Below, in pieces: positions 17,520 to 26,829 of a DNA stretch of 64,000 nucleotides. How positions within the stretch are numbered: position 1 is the stretch's first letter; every line of letters starts with the position of its first letter. The notes beneath the pieces are model-generated. The model saw nothing but the letters and a program-made list of their open reading frames with translations. It did not search any database and had not been told where the DNA came from. Made by a program: the position numbers and the translations under genes. This DNA is from Desulfosudis oleivorans (GTDB taxonomy: Bacteria > Desulfobacterota > Desulfobacteria > Desulfobacterales > SURF-7), in contig DYJC01000006.1 of NCBI GenBank assembly GCA_020723305.1, positions 124,001 through 188,000 of the forward strand, given 5' to 3'.

Positions 17520-18290
17520 TTAATACCCGAATTGTTGGCCCAGTACTACAACTTTATCAGACAATTGAAAACCAAATGATTTGTCATTTTTCCACTTTCC
17601 CAAAGAACCTTTGTGAAAAAAATCTTTTTTATAAGTTGTGATTTCAGCAAACTGATACAGATAGCTAAAATCAGTGTTATTTTGAACCATGTCCTCATAT
17701 CGGATAATGATCATTCGACCGGGAAAAGACTCCCTTAACTGAATCAGATTACGATATGCAGTATACCATTCATTCTGATTTTTTTCAGGAAGTCCGCGCC
17801 ACCGCTCCCACATTGAATAAACGGTGTCCATAGGATTCCGGACCAACCCGATGATAAAAAATTCAATATCCGGATTCTCCGTGATAAATTTTGAAATGAG
17901 CTGCAAAGCAGAATATTGATGAAGATGGTGTGGTGATTTTTCAAGAAAAATAGGTCCAAATTCTATACACAACAATCGCCATCCATTAAAAATATGTTCT
18001 TCATTGTTTGAAGGTGGTTCGTAGGTTGAATTCAGATTGTCCTGTAATAACTGTATCAGGTCTTTATGGGCCTTTTTTGCCGGTATTGGGACTTCACTGT
18101 CATACATATTAACTTGTGGAAGTCCCAGAACAGATGCAGCCTTTACCCAAAAAAGTGTTTCATTTTCACCATGCCTTGTTTTTTTCACACGGTTGACATT
18201 CATCTGTGATGTAAGAAAATTTTGCAATGCACTGGATCCTGAAGATTTTGTGGATAAAATAATGATGCATTTTGGATTCCGGTCAGTCAT
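17520..18290 (-). CDS. Sulfotransferase family protein
   Basis: A 256-aa protein with an N-terminal PAPS loop CIIILSTKSSGSSALQNFL, in which the usual GT is SS. It has a clear 3'-phosphate motif IEFFIIGLVRNPMDTVYSMW. A conserved WRLLCIEFGPIFLEKSPHH segment supplies the substrate-side region. It is the third sulfotransferase of the cluster. The GSS version of the loop occurs in the family, so activity is still likely. Confidence 0.83.
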   Translation of the reverse strand: MTDRNPKCIIILSTKSSGSSALQNFLTSQMNVNRVKKTRHGENETLFWVKAASVLGLPQVNMYDSEVPIPAKKAHKDLIQLLQDNLNSTYEPPSNNEEHIFNGWRLLCIEFGPIFLEKSPHHLHQYSALQLISKFITENPDIEFFIIGLVRNPMDTVYSMWERWRGLPEKNQNEWYTAYRNLIQLRESFPGRMIIIRYEDMVQNNTDFSYLYQFAEITTYKKDFFHKGSLGKWKNDKSFGFQLSDKVVVLGQQFGY

Positions 18291-18382
18291 GATTTGTTAT
18301 TGCTTTTTCTTTTTTTCTTGTCATTAAAAACATCCGTCATGGGCACTTCTGCACAAGCCGGAGACTTATCCTGCGGAAGCTA

Positions 18383-19486
18383 TCACCCAGCCATCACTTT
18401 TTTATAAACTTCAATTGTCTGATCCGCAATTATGTTCCAATTATAATCTGTTTTAATCTGTCTTTGTATTTTCTGCTTTTCAACCTCAGTCAATTGTTTC
18501 TCAACCAAGATCTTCATTTTTTGTTGAAGATCATCAACATCTCCGCATTTAAAGTATCGATCCTGATCCAGTCCAACTTCAAGATTTGCCGGTATATCAG
18601 ATACCAGGACGGAAAGGCCATAGCTCATTGCTTCAAGGAGTGCAATCGGAAGGCCCTCGTGAAATGAGGGAAGCACAAAAAGGCGTGCATGTGAATACAC
18701 CTGATTCAGTTCTTCGCCGCCAATATAACCGGTAAGGATTATCCTGTTGTCTTTTGCGGCAAGCTCACGAATGCTCTTGCTGTATTGAGTCTCATGGTCT
18801 GAATCACCAGCGATTACCAATTTGAAATCCGTATCCATTGATTGGAAAGCCTGGATCAAAAAATCAAGACCTTTTTCCGGAACAAACCTGGAAACCGCGA
18901 TAATATACTCCTTCTTGACTGCCCCAATTTTGTTTAAAAAATCAATTTTTTCACTCTTCTGTGGCAGCACTACGCCATTATATATAAGATGAACACTTCG
19001 ATCACATCTCTTTTGTACTATTCCTTCAATAATTTTAGAGATTACAATCACTTCATTTGCGAAGTAACTGCCAAGGTATTCCCCAAGGCGAAGCATTGTT
19101 TTTGCAGCTATACCCCATTTTTGCCGGTCATAGTCAGGCCCATGATTGGTCACAACTACCTTTAACCCCAATAAACGGGCAAAGGGAACCATCAAACCAG
19201 GACCTATTGCATGAATGTGGATAATATCCGGATTAAAAAGCCTTGCCTTGATAACAGATAAAAATGTGTGAACAATCGCTTCTATGCTTTTTCTGTGTGG
19301 AGCATATGTATGAACCAGATGTACTCTTTGCCATTCAGATTGATAACTGGTTACATAAGGCTTTCGGGTTGATAATAGTATCTGATGACCTTTTGCAGCG
19401 ATAATTGGATAAAGTTCCTGGCAATGCTTTTCAACACCTCCTGGGATATCCGGTATGCCTCTGGTTCCTGTTACAAAGACTTTCAT
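18383..19486 (-). CDS. GT4-family glycosyltransferase
   Basis: Starts MKVFVTGTRGIPDIPGGVEKHCQEL, the characteristic acceptor loop of GT4 enzymes related to rhamnosyl- and mannosyltransferases. The donor domain has IIAVSRFVPEKGLDFLIQAF and the E-x7-E region HEGLPIALLEAMSYGLSVLV near residue 280. The longer frame from 19549 overlaps the radical SAM gene by 14 bp and adds 21 residues before this conserved start, so ATG 19486 is chosen despite a weak ribosome-binding site. About 367 aa, the normal length. Confidence 0.9.
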   Translation of the reverse strand: MKVFVTGTRGIPDIPGGVEKHCQELYPIIAAKGHQILLSTRKPYVTSYQSEWQRVHLVHTYAPHRKSIEAIVHTFLSVIKARLFNPDIIHIHAIGPGLMVPFARLLGLKVVVTNHGPDYDRQKWGIAAKTMLRLGEYLGSYFANEVIVISKIIEGIVQKRCDRSVHLIYNGVVLPQKSEKIDFLNKIGAVKKEYIIAVSRFVPEKGLDFLIQAFQSMDTDFKLVIAGDSDHETQYSKSIRELAAKDNRIILTGYIGGEELNQVYSHARLFVLPSFHEGLPIALLEAMSYGLSVLVSDIPANLEVGLDQDRYFKCGDVDDLQQKMKILVEKQLTEVEKQKIQRQIKTDYNWNIIADQTIEVYKKVMAG

Positions 19487-19535
19487 TATGGCTTTAAATT
19501 CTTTACAGAAGTTTATACTGTAGTCTGATTTTCCA

Positions 19536-20528
19536 TTACACCTGATCAAGTGACAAGTGATGATCTTTGTTTTTAAGTACTTTCAGTTTGTTTTTAAGTA
19601 CCCACTTTACAGGAATCCAGATTCGTTTTTTCATTGCTGGGGATGCAGAACCGATCATCCAGCATTCTTTGGTGCAGCTTTTTACCTGCTGTCTTACACT
19701 TTCGGCTTGTTCACTATCCCAGATCTGATCAAAGGTCTGATCCTTTAGATTACCCATTGACATAGGTTTATCAGATCCATTGCACGGCATGATATTTCCG
19801 AAAGGGTCCATAAAAAATACATCGGTTCCCACTTCGCAAGGCAAGGGACGGTTTCCTCCTCTTACCTTATTTGCCAACCCCATATTAAAATAAGCTCTAA
19901 ACCAATTTTTAGGTTTATTTGTCTTCAGTAATTCAAGGGCTATCTTCTCAAACTCTCCCGCTACCACGCCCCTGTCATTAAATGCATTATCATCTTTATG
20001 AAAATAGAATGAATTATGGGTTGTTGCTGTAGCGAACTCCAGACCCATTGCATCTGCCAGATGAAAAAGTTCAATCATATCTTTGGCATTTCTATCTGAT
20101 ACGGTAATTCCAAATCCAATATCTTTTATTCCCATGGCCTGAAGTTTTAAAAGCGTTCTTAAACCATGATCAAACCCATTTTTTATCCCCCTGAGCTCAT
20201 CATTGGCAGCAGGAAGCCCCTCGAGGGAAATCCTTACTCCAATCCGGTTATTATATTTTTCAGCCAACGAGATTATTTTATCGGTAAAATACCCATTTGT
20301 GCTGATAACCAGACGTTCTGTCTTTTCAAGTGCAATCTGAACGATTTCGTCTATATCATCCCTTAAAAATGGCTCCCCCCCGGTTATGTTAATAAACTTC
20401 AATCCACCAGGAATTTTATGTATTAAACTTGGTTGAAATTCTTCATTCTTACTGCTCGGATATTTCCAGGTGCTGCACATATAACATTTGGCATTGCATC
20501 GGTATGTAACAATTAAACAGGCTTCCAT
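19536..20528 (-). CDS. Radical SAM protein with SPASM-like C-terminal cysteines
   Basis: The [4Fe-4S]-SAM motif CNAKCYMC (Cys 11, 15, 18) lies almost at the N-terminus, followed by NITGGEPFLRDD. Later Cys residues in LPCEVG, IMPCNGS and the pair CTKECWMIGSASPAM would bind an auxiliary cluster. A basic amphipathic tail follows (RIWIPVKWVLKNKLKVLKNK). The same architecture and tail recur in the larger fusion protein at 36386-38173, so the two are paralogues. Its place among glycosyltransferases suggests a radical modification of a sugar or lipid carrier; the reaction is unknown. A MITE separates it from the next upstream gene. Confidence 0.85.
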   Translation of the reverse strand: MEACLIVTYRCNAKCYMCSTWKYPSSKNEEFQPSLIHKIPGGLKFINITGGEPFLRDDIDEIVQIALEKTERLVISTNGYFTDKIISLAEKYNNRIGVRISLEGLPAANDELRGIKNGFDHGLRTLLKLQAMGIKDIGFGITVSDRNAKDMIELFHLADAMGLEFATATTHNSFYFHKDDNAFNDRGVVAGEFEKIALELLKTNKPKNWFRAYFNMGLANKVRGGNRPLPCEVGTDVFFMDPFGNIMPCNGSDKPMSMGNLKDQTFDQIWDSEQAESVRQQVKSCTKECWMIGSASPAMKKRIWIPVKWVLKNKLKVLKNKDHHLSLDQV

Positions 20529-20591
20529 ATTTTTTCACATTTTTTAAGTAGTTAATCCTTGATGAAGCTGTAAGTTAAATTCATCATATTA

Positions 20592-20713
20592 GAGCCAATT
20601 TCAAAAGTCTCTTGTTGTAGTTCCGGCGAAAACTAAAATCCAGTATTTTCGGCTCTTTTCTGAGCACTGACTTTCGCCGGTGTGACGCTTTATAATCGTT
20701 TTGAAATTGGCTC
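20592..20713. repeat. MITE copy 3 (122 bp), 4-bp duplication ATTA
   Basis: Both ends are GAGCCAATTTCAAAA in inverted orientation. ATTA flanks it at 20588-20591 and 20714-20717. It lies 7 bp beyond the stop of the GT4 gene at 20725, in the opposite internal orientation to copy 1. Confidence 0.92.
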
Positions 20714-20724
20714 ATTAATCTGTA

Positions 20725-21930
20725 TCAATTTTTTCTTAACAATTCATTATAAATATCCATCAATTGGCTGCAATGTTTCTCTAAAGAAAATTTCTGCTCA
20801 ACTCTGCGTCTCGCTGCCTTCCCCATTCTTGCTCTCAGTTCTTTATCCTGAAACAGGATGGACATCTTTTCAGATAGTTGTTCCGCATTCCCCATCTCGA
20901 ATAAAAGACCGGTTTCTCCATCCAATACCTGCTCAGGTATCCCACCTATCCGCGAACCTATGACAGGTTTTCCCATGGCCATTGCTTCTAGAACCACCAT
21001 AGAACAATTTTCATTCCATTCTGAGGGTACAACAACAAAGGCTGATCGATTAATAATATCTTTCAGTTCTTCCCCTTGCTTGTATCCCAAAAAGTTTACA
21101 TTGAGATATGTATCAGCAATCTCTTTTAATAACGGTCCTGTGCCGACAACATGAAGAGGCATTCCGGAACACATCATCTCATTCGCTTTGACCAGTGTGC
21201 CAATTCCCTTTTCCCCGGATAACCGACCAAAATAAAGACAGTATCCATCATCCTGAAAGGTTGGTTCATATTCACTCGTATCAATACCATTTTGTAACAC
21301 ACGAATTTTTTCGATTGGAATTCTTCTGCTTACCATTTCCGCCATAAATCGACTCGGTGCTATAAAAGTGTCTATTAAATCATAACTTCCCTTCCATTTA
21401 TGCCAGAAAGCCTCAATCATCAGTAATGCTTCCTGGAGTCTCGATTCTTGACAATGTTTAGCCACCGGTCGCCAAAAATATTTCCCATTGCATGAAGTAC
21501 ATACCAAGCCTTTATTCAACATCAGATATGAAGGACAGATTAACTTTCCATCATGCAATGTCATTACTGTTTTGCACCCATTTTTTTTTAATACCGGAAT
21601 AATTGATGGTGTTAACTGATGATATATATTGTGGAGATGAGCAATTTCCGGTTTTTCTTGATTGATTAGAGCTTGAAGTTTATAAACAGCCTCATGAGAA
21701 TGTATAAATTTAAACCCCTGATGTAATTTCTTCCAAGTGCTCTTTAAATTGTTATAATCAATATTTGATATAAAATAAGCGCCCCAAGGTGAGGAAAGAT
21801 TCCTTGAATCATCCATAGAGAAATCGATAACATCAAAATTATGTTTCAATAAGGATTCTCGTTCCTGGAAAAATACTCTCTCAGAACCGCCATTTATGAA
21901 AAAAAATTTATTCGCCACAAGGATTTTCAT
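20725..21930 (-). CDS. GT4-family glycosyltransferase
   Basis: GT-B glycosyltransferase (401 aa) starting MKILVANKFFFINGGSERVFF, a classical GT4 acceptor loop. The donor domain has YCLYFGRLSGEKGIGTLVKA and the E-x7-E stretch NENCSMVVLEAMAMGKPVIG near residue 305. A short Cys cluster (LICPSYLMLNKGLVCTSCNGKYFW, near 132-155) inserted in the N-terminal domain occurs in a subgroup of such enzymes and may bind a metal. A 262-bp gap upstream separates it from the small DRR-motif gene; no promoter could be assigned there. Confidence 0.9.
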   Translation of the reverse strand: MKILVANKFFFINGGSERVFFQERESLLKHNFDVIDFSMDDSRNLSSPWGAYFISNIDYNNLKSTWKKLHQGFKFIHSHEAVYKLQALINQEKPEIAHLHNIYHQLTPSIIPVLKKNGCKTVMTLHDGKLICPSYLMLNKGLVCTSCNGKYFWRPVAKHCQESRLQEALLMIEAFWHKWKGSYDLIDTFIAPSRFMAEMVSRRIPIEKIRVLQNGIDTSEYEPTFQDDGYCLYFGRLSGEKGIGTLVKANEMMCSGMPLHVVGTGPLLKEIADTYLNVNFLGYKQGEELKDIINRSAFVVVPSEWNENCSMVVLEAMAMGKPVIGSRIGGIPEQVLDGETGLLFEMGNAEQLSEKMSILFQDKELRARMGKAARRRVEQKFSLEKHCSQLMDIYNELLRKN

Positions 21931-22192
21931 ACTTTAAACATCATGAAATTTGAAAAATTTGAAGATCGGATGATTTTTTTTGAAAAACAATATGTTACTG
22001 GTTCTCAATTAAACAGATAAAACTCAGTAGTCCTCGGTTAGGTTTTTGTAGATATCCAAATTACGTTTTAAAAGGGGGTTAGAAATTGAAGACGTGTATT
22101 TTTTGAATTCCGGTTTTTTTCAGAATTATAAAAAATAGAATTTTTCACTTCCGGAACACAAATTTAAGTCAGCTTAACTTCTTCACATAGAG

Positions 22193-22423
22193 CTAATGAT
22201 ATCGGGATTCAAGACGACGGTCCAATCCAGACCGTCGATCCGTTAAACTTCTCTTTTCAGTAAAAGGAGATTCTCCTACTGTTTTCTGATTCTCCTCCGA
22301 TTCATCCGGCCAGATTTTTCGTCTTTCCGGCATATGATAAGTATATGTATAATTTCTACGGTCAGAAAACATTCGTCTGCCACCGTTATCAATGTAATTA
22401 AAAGGCCGGGCAGTGTTATTCAT
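22193..22423 (-). CDS. Small DRR-motif protein (76 aa), function unknown
   Basis: A short, highly charged protein with repeated Arg pairs: NGGRRMFSDRRNYTY near the N-terminus, MPERRKIW in the middle and LTDRRSGLDRRLESRYH at the end. This RR-x(2-4)-DRR pattern is seen in small proteins and PilZ-protein N-termini of deltaproteobacteria. It has no signal peptide or membrane segment. It lies 46 bp downstream of the initiating sugar transferase gene. A regulatory or nucleotide-binding role is a guess. Confidence 0.65.
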   Translation of the reverse strand: MNNTARPFNYIDNGGRRMFSDRRNYTYTYHMPERRKIWPDESEENQKTVGESPFTEKRSLTDRRSGLDRRLESRYH

Positions 22424-22469
22424 TAACTTTTCCTTGCTGATCTAAAAATTAAGCGTACTTGCAAGCCCT

Positions 22470-23240
22470 TTAAAAATTACCCTGCGGATCTCTAAATTGT
22501 GAAATTAAAGCAGAAGGCGTTAACAACAAAATCTTCAAATCCAACCAGAAAGACTGGGTTTGAATGTACCGGATATCCAGACGGATCATTTCATTAAAAG
22601 GAAGTCTGTTCTTCCCGCTCACCTGCCACAGACCTGTCAGCCCCGGCACTGTATCAAACCGATCAGCATGCCAGTACTTATATTGATCCACCTCATAGGG
22701 AATAGGTGGCCTTGGTCCTACCAGGCTCATATTACCAACCAGGATATTATAAAGCTGTGGTAATTCATCAATAGCTAACACCCTGATGATTTTACCAAAT
22801 GGGATAATTCGAGGATCATTAGGTAATTTGCTGATTGGCTTATATAGATTTTTTGCATCATCACCGTTAATGATTTCTATCATATGTTTCGCATGGATTG
22901 ATTTATCAGCATTGGGATGCATGGTTCGTAATTTAATCATTGAAAAAATTTTTCCACCATATCCCACTCTTTCCTGCTTGAAAAAAATTGGGCCCGGTGA
23001 AACCAGTTTTATAAAAATTCCGGCAATAATAAGTAATGGAAATAATATTATAATACCGAACAGAGAAAAGCTGATATCCATTGCCCGCTTCCATATTGGC
23101 ATTTTTCGTACAAATAAAGGATCGATGTCGACCAGAGGTTCGGTTACATTCCAATGATACTTATTTCCTTCCGGTTTCACAAACTGTCTCCGTTTCTCAA
23201 TATCTGTATAGGTATATAATCCTGTCAGATTAGATAACAT
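22470..23240 (-). CDS. Undecaprenyl-phosphate sugar-1-phosphate transferase
   Basis: Initiating transferase of polysaccharide synthesis: moves sugar-1-phosphate from a nucleotide sugar to undecaprenyl phosphate. After about 45 soluble residues there is one hydrophobic segment, preceded by WKRAMDISFSLFG, and then the catalytic region SPGPIFFKQERVGYGGKIF, KLRTMHPNA, DELPQLYNILVGNMSLVGPRPP and PGLTGLWQVSGKN. At 256 aa it is the short PglC-like type without the WbaP membrane domain. It overlaps the GGDEF-like gene by 11 bp. Confidence 0.93.
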   Translation of the reverse strand: MLSNLTGLYTYTDIEKRRQFVKPEGNKYHWNVTEPLVDIDPLFVRKMPIWKRAMDISFSLFGIIILFPLLIIAGIFIKLVSPGPIFFKQERVGYGGKIFSMIKLRTMHPNADKSIHAKHMIEIINGDDAKNLYKPISKLPNDPRIIPFGKIIRVLAIDELPQLYNILVGNMSLVGPRPPIPYEVDQYKYWHADRFDTVPGLTGLWQVSGKNRLPFNEMIRLDIRYIQTQSFWLDLKILLLTPSALISQFRDPQGNF

Positions 23241-23670
23241 TTTTTTTCATGCTCCTTAAAACAGGTTTAATCAACTCTTCTTTATTTACTTTCTTCTCAG
23301 GAGGATATGTAATCAAAGAATACTTAGATTCTTCTTGGTTCTCTTTGATAGAGTCAATGATTTTTTTTGCAAATTCATTGGCCCCCTTAGCTGCTGTATA
23401 GGGTAAAATAATACCTATTTTATCTTTGTCATACCAACCGATGGTATCAATATCCCGAATTCGGCTGTAAATTTTCTGGATCATCTGATCGGTTTGTTCC
23501 ACGTTGAATTGCAATGATTTCAGATTAAATGTAACCAGTGAAAATTCATGAGAATTCCGGTGGGTTCGGCTCCGCTCGATTTTTAATTTCTCTCGAAATT
23601 CACTTTCAGAACAGCAGATACTATTGACGGATTTTTCTTTTTTTCCGAACATGTGCTTTAATAATTTCAT
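23230..23670 (-). CDS. Degenerate GGDEF-like protein
   Basis: A 146-aa soluble protein with the fold pattern of a GGDEF/nucleotide-cyclase domain: SEFREKLKIERSRTHRNSHEFSLVTFNL, IYSRIRDIDTIGWYDKDKIGIILPYT and GANEFAKKIIDSIKE. The GGDEF active-site motif is missing (WYDKDKIG occupies its place), so diguanylate cyclase activity is not expected. Such proteins occur beside initiating sugar transferases and probably sense or regulate. Start overlap with the transferase gene shows co-translation. A sigma-54-like site lies about 130 bp upstream. Confidence 0.72.
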   Translation of the reverse strand: MKLLKHMFGKKEKSVNSICCSESEFREKLKIERSRTHRNSHEFSLVTFNLKSLQFNVEQTDQMIQKIYSRIRDIDTIGWYDKDKIGIILPYTAAKGANEFAKKIIDSIKENQEESKYSLITYPPEKKVNKEELIKPVLRSMKKNVI

Positions 23671-24009
23671 ATTTATAGTCCTAATTTCTTTCAGTTTAAT
23701 TCTTTGTTTAATACAAACGGTTTGAAAATCAAATTATTCAGAACCGCTTGGTTATTCTTTTTTGGTCATCAAAATAACCCTTAGATTTTTGTGTCTATAT
23801 GCAGAAACCATGCCCATATCATATATATATTTTTGTTTGTATATTCAATTTCTTACAATCTCTTTTTTTTCTACCACCATCATAATTGTGTAATAAAAGT
23901 AACAATATAAAGTAATTTTTTTCATATATTTGTAATTATCCTCTAACCTTTTGGTAATTACAACCAGCACGGAAACTCTATTTCATTATACTTTTTACGA
24001 GTAAACTCA
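23671..24009 (-). promoter_or_regulatory. Intergenic region with a weak sigma-54-like promoter
   Basis: No gene is seen in this AT-rich gap. The minus strand reads GGGCATGGTTTCTGCA at 23800-23815 (GG-N10-GC, -12 box CTGCA instead of TTGCA). This would give a leader of about 120 nt for the GGDEF-like/sugar-transferase operon. It is the weakest of the six sigma-54-like sites. Confidence 0.35.
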
Positions 24010-26640
24010 TCATCTATAATAATAACTCTGGTTTGATTTCACCTGGTTTAATACAGCACCGATTATTTTCTGATCAGAGATACAACTGATCGCTTCATTC
24101 AAAGATTTTACAGACAGATGACCCGCCTTGATAACCAGAATTACTCCATCCATAAGATTGGATAAGGTTGCAACGCCGGAGGTTGTATCCATTGGCATGG
24201 TATCAACCAGAATAATATCAAAATGCCGTTTTAAAATTTCAAGAAGCTTTTCAGTAAGTCTCACATTAATCTGTGGTTTTCTCATCGATAAACCGGAACC
24301 TGCGGGCAGGAGAAACAGATTTTCATCATGCCCGGATCGGATACATGACATAATTTCATTTTCAAGGAACCGGCTTCCTTCCAGTTCCCCAAGCGCATTG
24401 ATCATTGGCGAAGAATCATCACCAAATTCAATGATATCACTCTTATGAAGATTTGCCTTGCCGGATTTGAATGAATAGGTACCTTTTTTCCAACTGAACA
24501 GCTTCTGAAGAGATTCTTCCCTCTGAAGTTTTAATGGCCCCTTAAGTTTTTCCCTGCTGATATAACCGGAATTGATTAAAATATATCCAAGGGGCTGATT
24601 GGTTCGCTTCTGCCTTTCAAGCGCATCATTTAATTGTTCCTCTGTAATAAGGTTACCTTTCAGTAACATATTCCCCATTCGGCTGGATTTGGAAAATTTC
24701 CGGTCCTGAATATGAACACACCGCCCATTCAGGAAATAAACAATCATGGTCTGAGAATCATTTGTAATGCTCAACATTCCGTTTTTCTTACGCAAACCAA
24801 GAAGAAAAAACAGATCATCTATGCTGCATTCCGATAAAGAACCGGACTCTATTGTAAAGGAGGTGATCCTGTCAATAGCATTTAACAGCCCATTGGTGTT
24901 TTCAATACCAAACATCTTATGGAGGCTCGGACGATAAAGATCAAAATCAAACATCAGCACCCGTAATCCTGAATCAACCAAGGTCTTGGCCAGTTGTGTA
25001 AGAACGGTTGTTTTTCCTTCGTCCATTGTAGCACTCTGAACCACAAGCACCTGCCCTGAATACCCGTCTTTTGCCCGCTCAATCGTGGCCTGTGGCAGAT
25101 GACCGGATATCCCAAAAAGGGGATCCGGCGAATCATCCATTACTCCGATCTGCTTCTGCGCTTCATTCCATGGGATGGCTAAAGTTTTATCTTTTTTCAA
25201 GGCCTTGTTATACGGCAGTGTTCCGATTACCGGTACTTTCAGACGTCTTAGCACATCCTCTGGATTTTTGACCGTGTTATCCATATATTCCAAGAAAAAG
25301 GCTAAGGTGATACCCAGGAACAGACTGATCACAACGGCCATGACCATATTTTTGAAAATATCCGGTTTGAACGGCATTAGAGGGATTTCAGCACGGTCAA
25401 CAACATGGATATTACCAATTTCTCTACCCATTATCAGGCTGAGCTCTTTGGATTGGGTAAGCAGTTTGTCATATATTTTCTGGCTGCTGCTGAGCTTCTG
25501 CTCCAGCATTGCATAATCAATCCCCTGGCCATCTGATACCATCGCCTGCTTTTTCTGGGTATCCACGGAATCTTGAATGGATTTTTCATAGGCCAGAGCT
25601 CGATCCAGGTTCGCTTTAACATTTTTCTTGAGGCGCTCTATTTCAACAGTAATCTCTTTATTCAGTTTTTTAATCGCTGAATCGATCTGAATCATCTGGG
25701 GATGCAGGGCACCCAAACGTTGGTCGAGTTGATATCTTTTGGATTTTAGATTAACCAGCTCCGTGCGTAATTTTTGAATCATATAATCGTTTGAGATTTC
25801 CGGCAAAGGCAACAGGTTATTGTCATTCACCGAAAATGAATGCAACTGATCATAAATTGTCTGGAACTTTATCCGCTCTGATCTGGCATTTATCAGAGCA
25901 GAATTGATCCCAACTAATTCTTGAAGCTGAAGATCCTCCTTCCCACCTTTTGATATAATATCATATGTCTTTTTATACTCATGAATCGCGTACCGGTTTG
26001 CTTCAACCTCTGCCTTCTGTACAGCCAGTTCCTTCTCAAGCCAGTTGAATGCTGTTTCAGCAGCCAACTGTTCCATTTGAATACTTGTTTTGATTGCAAC
26101 ATCGATGTGTGTATTGAGTATCTGAGTAATTTTTTCCGGGGATTCGCCTTCAAAACTTACATTCAATAAAGTGGTTCCTGATACTGGTTCTACCTTCAGT
26201 TTGGACAGGTACCAATCGACCTTTTTTGAATCAACCGGGATATCGGTTTTTTTCACCTTTGAAGTCTTTTCATCTGGTTGGAGATTTGCGACTCCTTGTA
26301 CATTATTGTCCAAAAGATGAGAATCTTTTAGCACCTCAGCGGCCAGACTTCGACTGCTTATCAGATTTATCTGGGTCTGAACAAAATCTACGGAAGAAAT
26401 CTTTTTGGTTTCCGTACCAACAAGCTCAAAAGACTGCTTTTCAATATTAATCACCGCAGATGTCTTATAAACAGGGGTTATGCTATAGGAGTAATAAGCA
26501 ACCCCGCATACAATAGAAAGAAAAATCAGAATGATTACCCATTTTCTCTTACCGAGTATCTGGATGTAATCAGAGAGATGTTCTTCTTTCTGGTATGTAT
26601 TCTGCTGGGCCAATGGTTCTGCAATCATGGTTTCGTTCAT
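24010..26640 (-). CDS. Wzc-like co-polymerase/tyrosine kinase with inserted DUF4388-type module
   Basis: Inner-membrane chain-length protein (876 aa). The Wzz domain covers about residues 20-450, with membrane segments near 33-52 and 430-450 and a long periplasmic coiled coil between. The cytoplasmic BY-kinase domain has Walker A ATMDEGKT (537-544), Walker A' FDFDLYRP (564-571), Walker B DIILVD (808-813) and a C-terminal Tyr cluster SYYYR. Between A' and B an extra block of about 170 residues (596-770) looks like DUF4388 (IDDLFFLLGLRKKNGMLSI, YFLNGRCVHIQ, LQKLFSWKKGTYSF). This block encloses a GspE/MshE N-terminal-like helical stretch (MGNMLLKGNLITEEQL). The insertion falls in a loop, so the kinase core can still close. 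Confidence 0.9.
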   Translation of the reverse strand: MNETMIAEPLAQQNTYQKEEHLSDYIQILGKRKWVIILIFLSIVCGVAYYSYSITPVYKTSAVINIEKQSFELVGTETKKISSVDFVQTQINLISSRSLAAEVLKDSHLLDNNVQGVANLQPDEKTSKVKKTDIPVDSKKVDWYLSKLKVEPVSGTTLLNVSFEGESPEKITQILNTHIDVAIKTSIQMEQLAAETAFNWLEKELAVQKAEVEANRYAIHEYKKTYDIISKGGKEDLQLQELVGINSALINARSERIKFQTIYDQLHSFSVNDNNLLPLPEISNDYMIQKLRTELVNLKSKRYQLDQRLGALHPQMIQIDSAIKKLNKEITVEIERLKKNVKANLDRALAYEKSIQDSVDTQKKQAMVSDGQGIDYAMLEQKLSSSQKIYDKLLTQSKELSLIMGREIGNIHVVDRAEIPLMPFKPDIFKNMVMAVVISLFLGITLAFFLEYMDNTVKNPEDVLRRLKVPVIGTLPYNKALKKDKTLAIPWNEAQKQIGVMDDSPDPLFGISGHLPQATIERAKDGYSGQVLVVQSATMDEGKTTVLTQLAKTLVDSGLRVLMFDFDLYRPSLHKMFGIENTNGLLNAIDRITSFTIESGSLSECSIDDLFFLLGLRKKNGMLSITNDSQTMIVYFLNGRCVHIQDRKFSKSSRMGNMLLKGNLITEEQLNDALERQKRTNQPLGYILINSGYISREKLKGPLKLQREESLQKLFSWKKGTYSFKSGKANLHKSDIIEFGDDSSPMINALGELEGSRFLENEIMSCIRSGHDENLFLLPAGSGLSMRKPQINVRLTEKLLEILKRHFDIILVDTMPMDTTSGVATLSNLMDGVILVIKAGHLSVKSLNEAISCISDQKIIGAVLNQVKSNQSYYYR

Positions 26641-26675
26641 TCGATTTCCTCAATTACTTTTTTTGTTTTACTTCT

Positions 26676-26817
26676 GAGCTAATTTCAAAAGTCTGTTGTT
26701 GTCATTCCGGCGAAGGCCGGAATCCAGAGAAGTGAAGTGCTATCCAGTATTTTCAATTCTTTTCTGGACACCGGCCTTCGCCGGTGTGACGGTTTTTCAT
26801 CGTTTTGAAATTAGCTC
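26676..26817. repeat. MITE copy 4 (142 bp), 4-bp duplication TTCT
   Basis: The ends are GAGCTAATTTCAAAA and its inverted copy, one base different from the other copies at both ends. TTCT flanks at 26672-26675 and 26818-26821. The interior has two 9-11 bp hairpins. It lies 8 bp beyond the stop of the Wza-like gene. Confidence 0.92.
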
Positions 26818-26829
26818 TTCTTTTATGAA

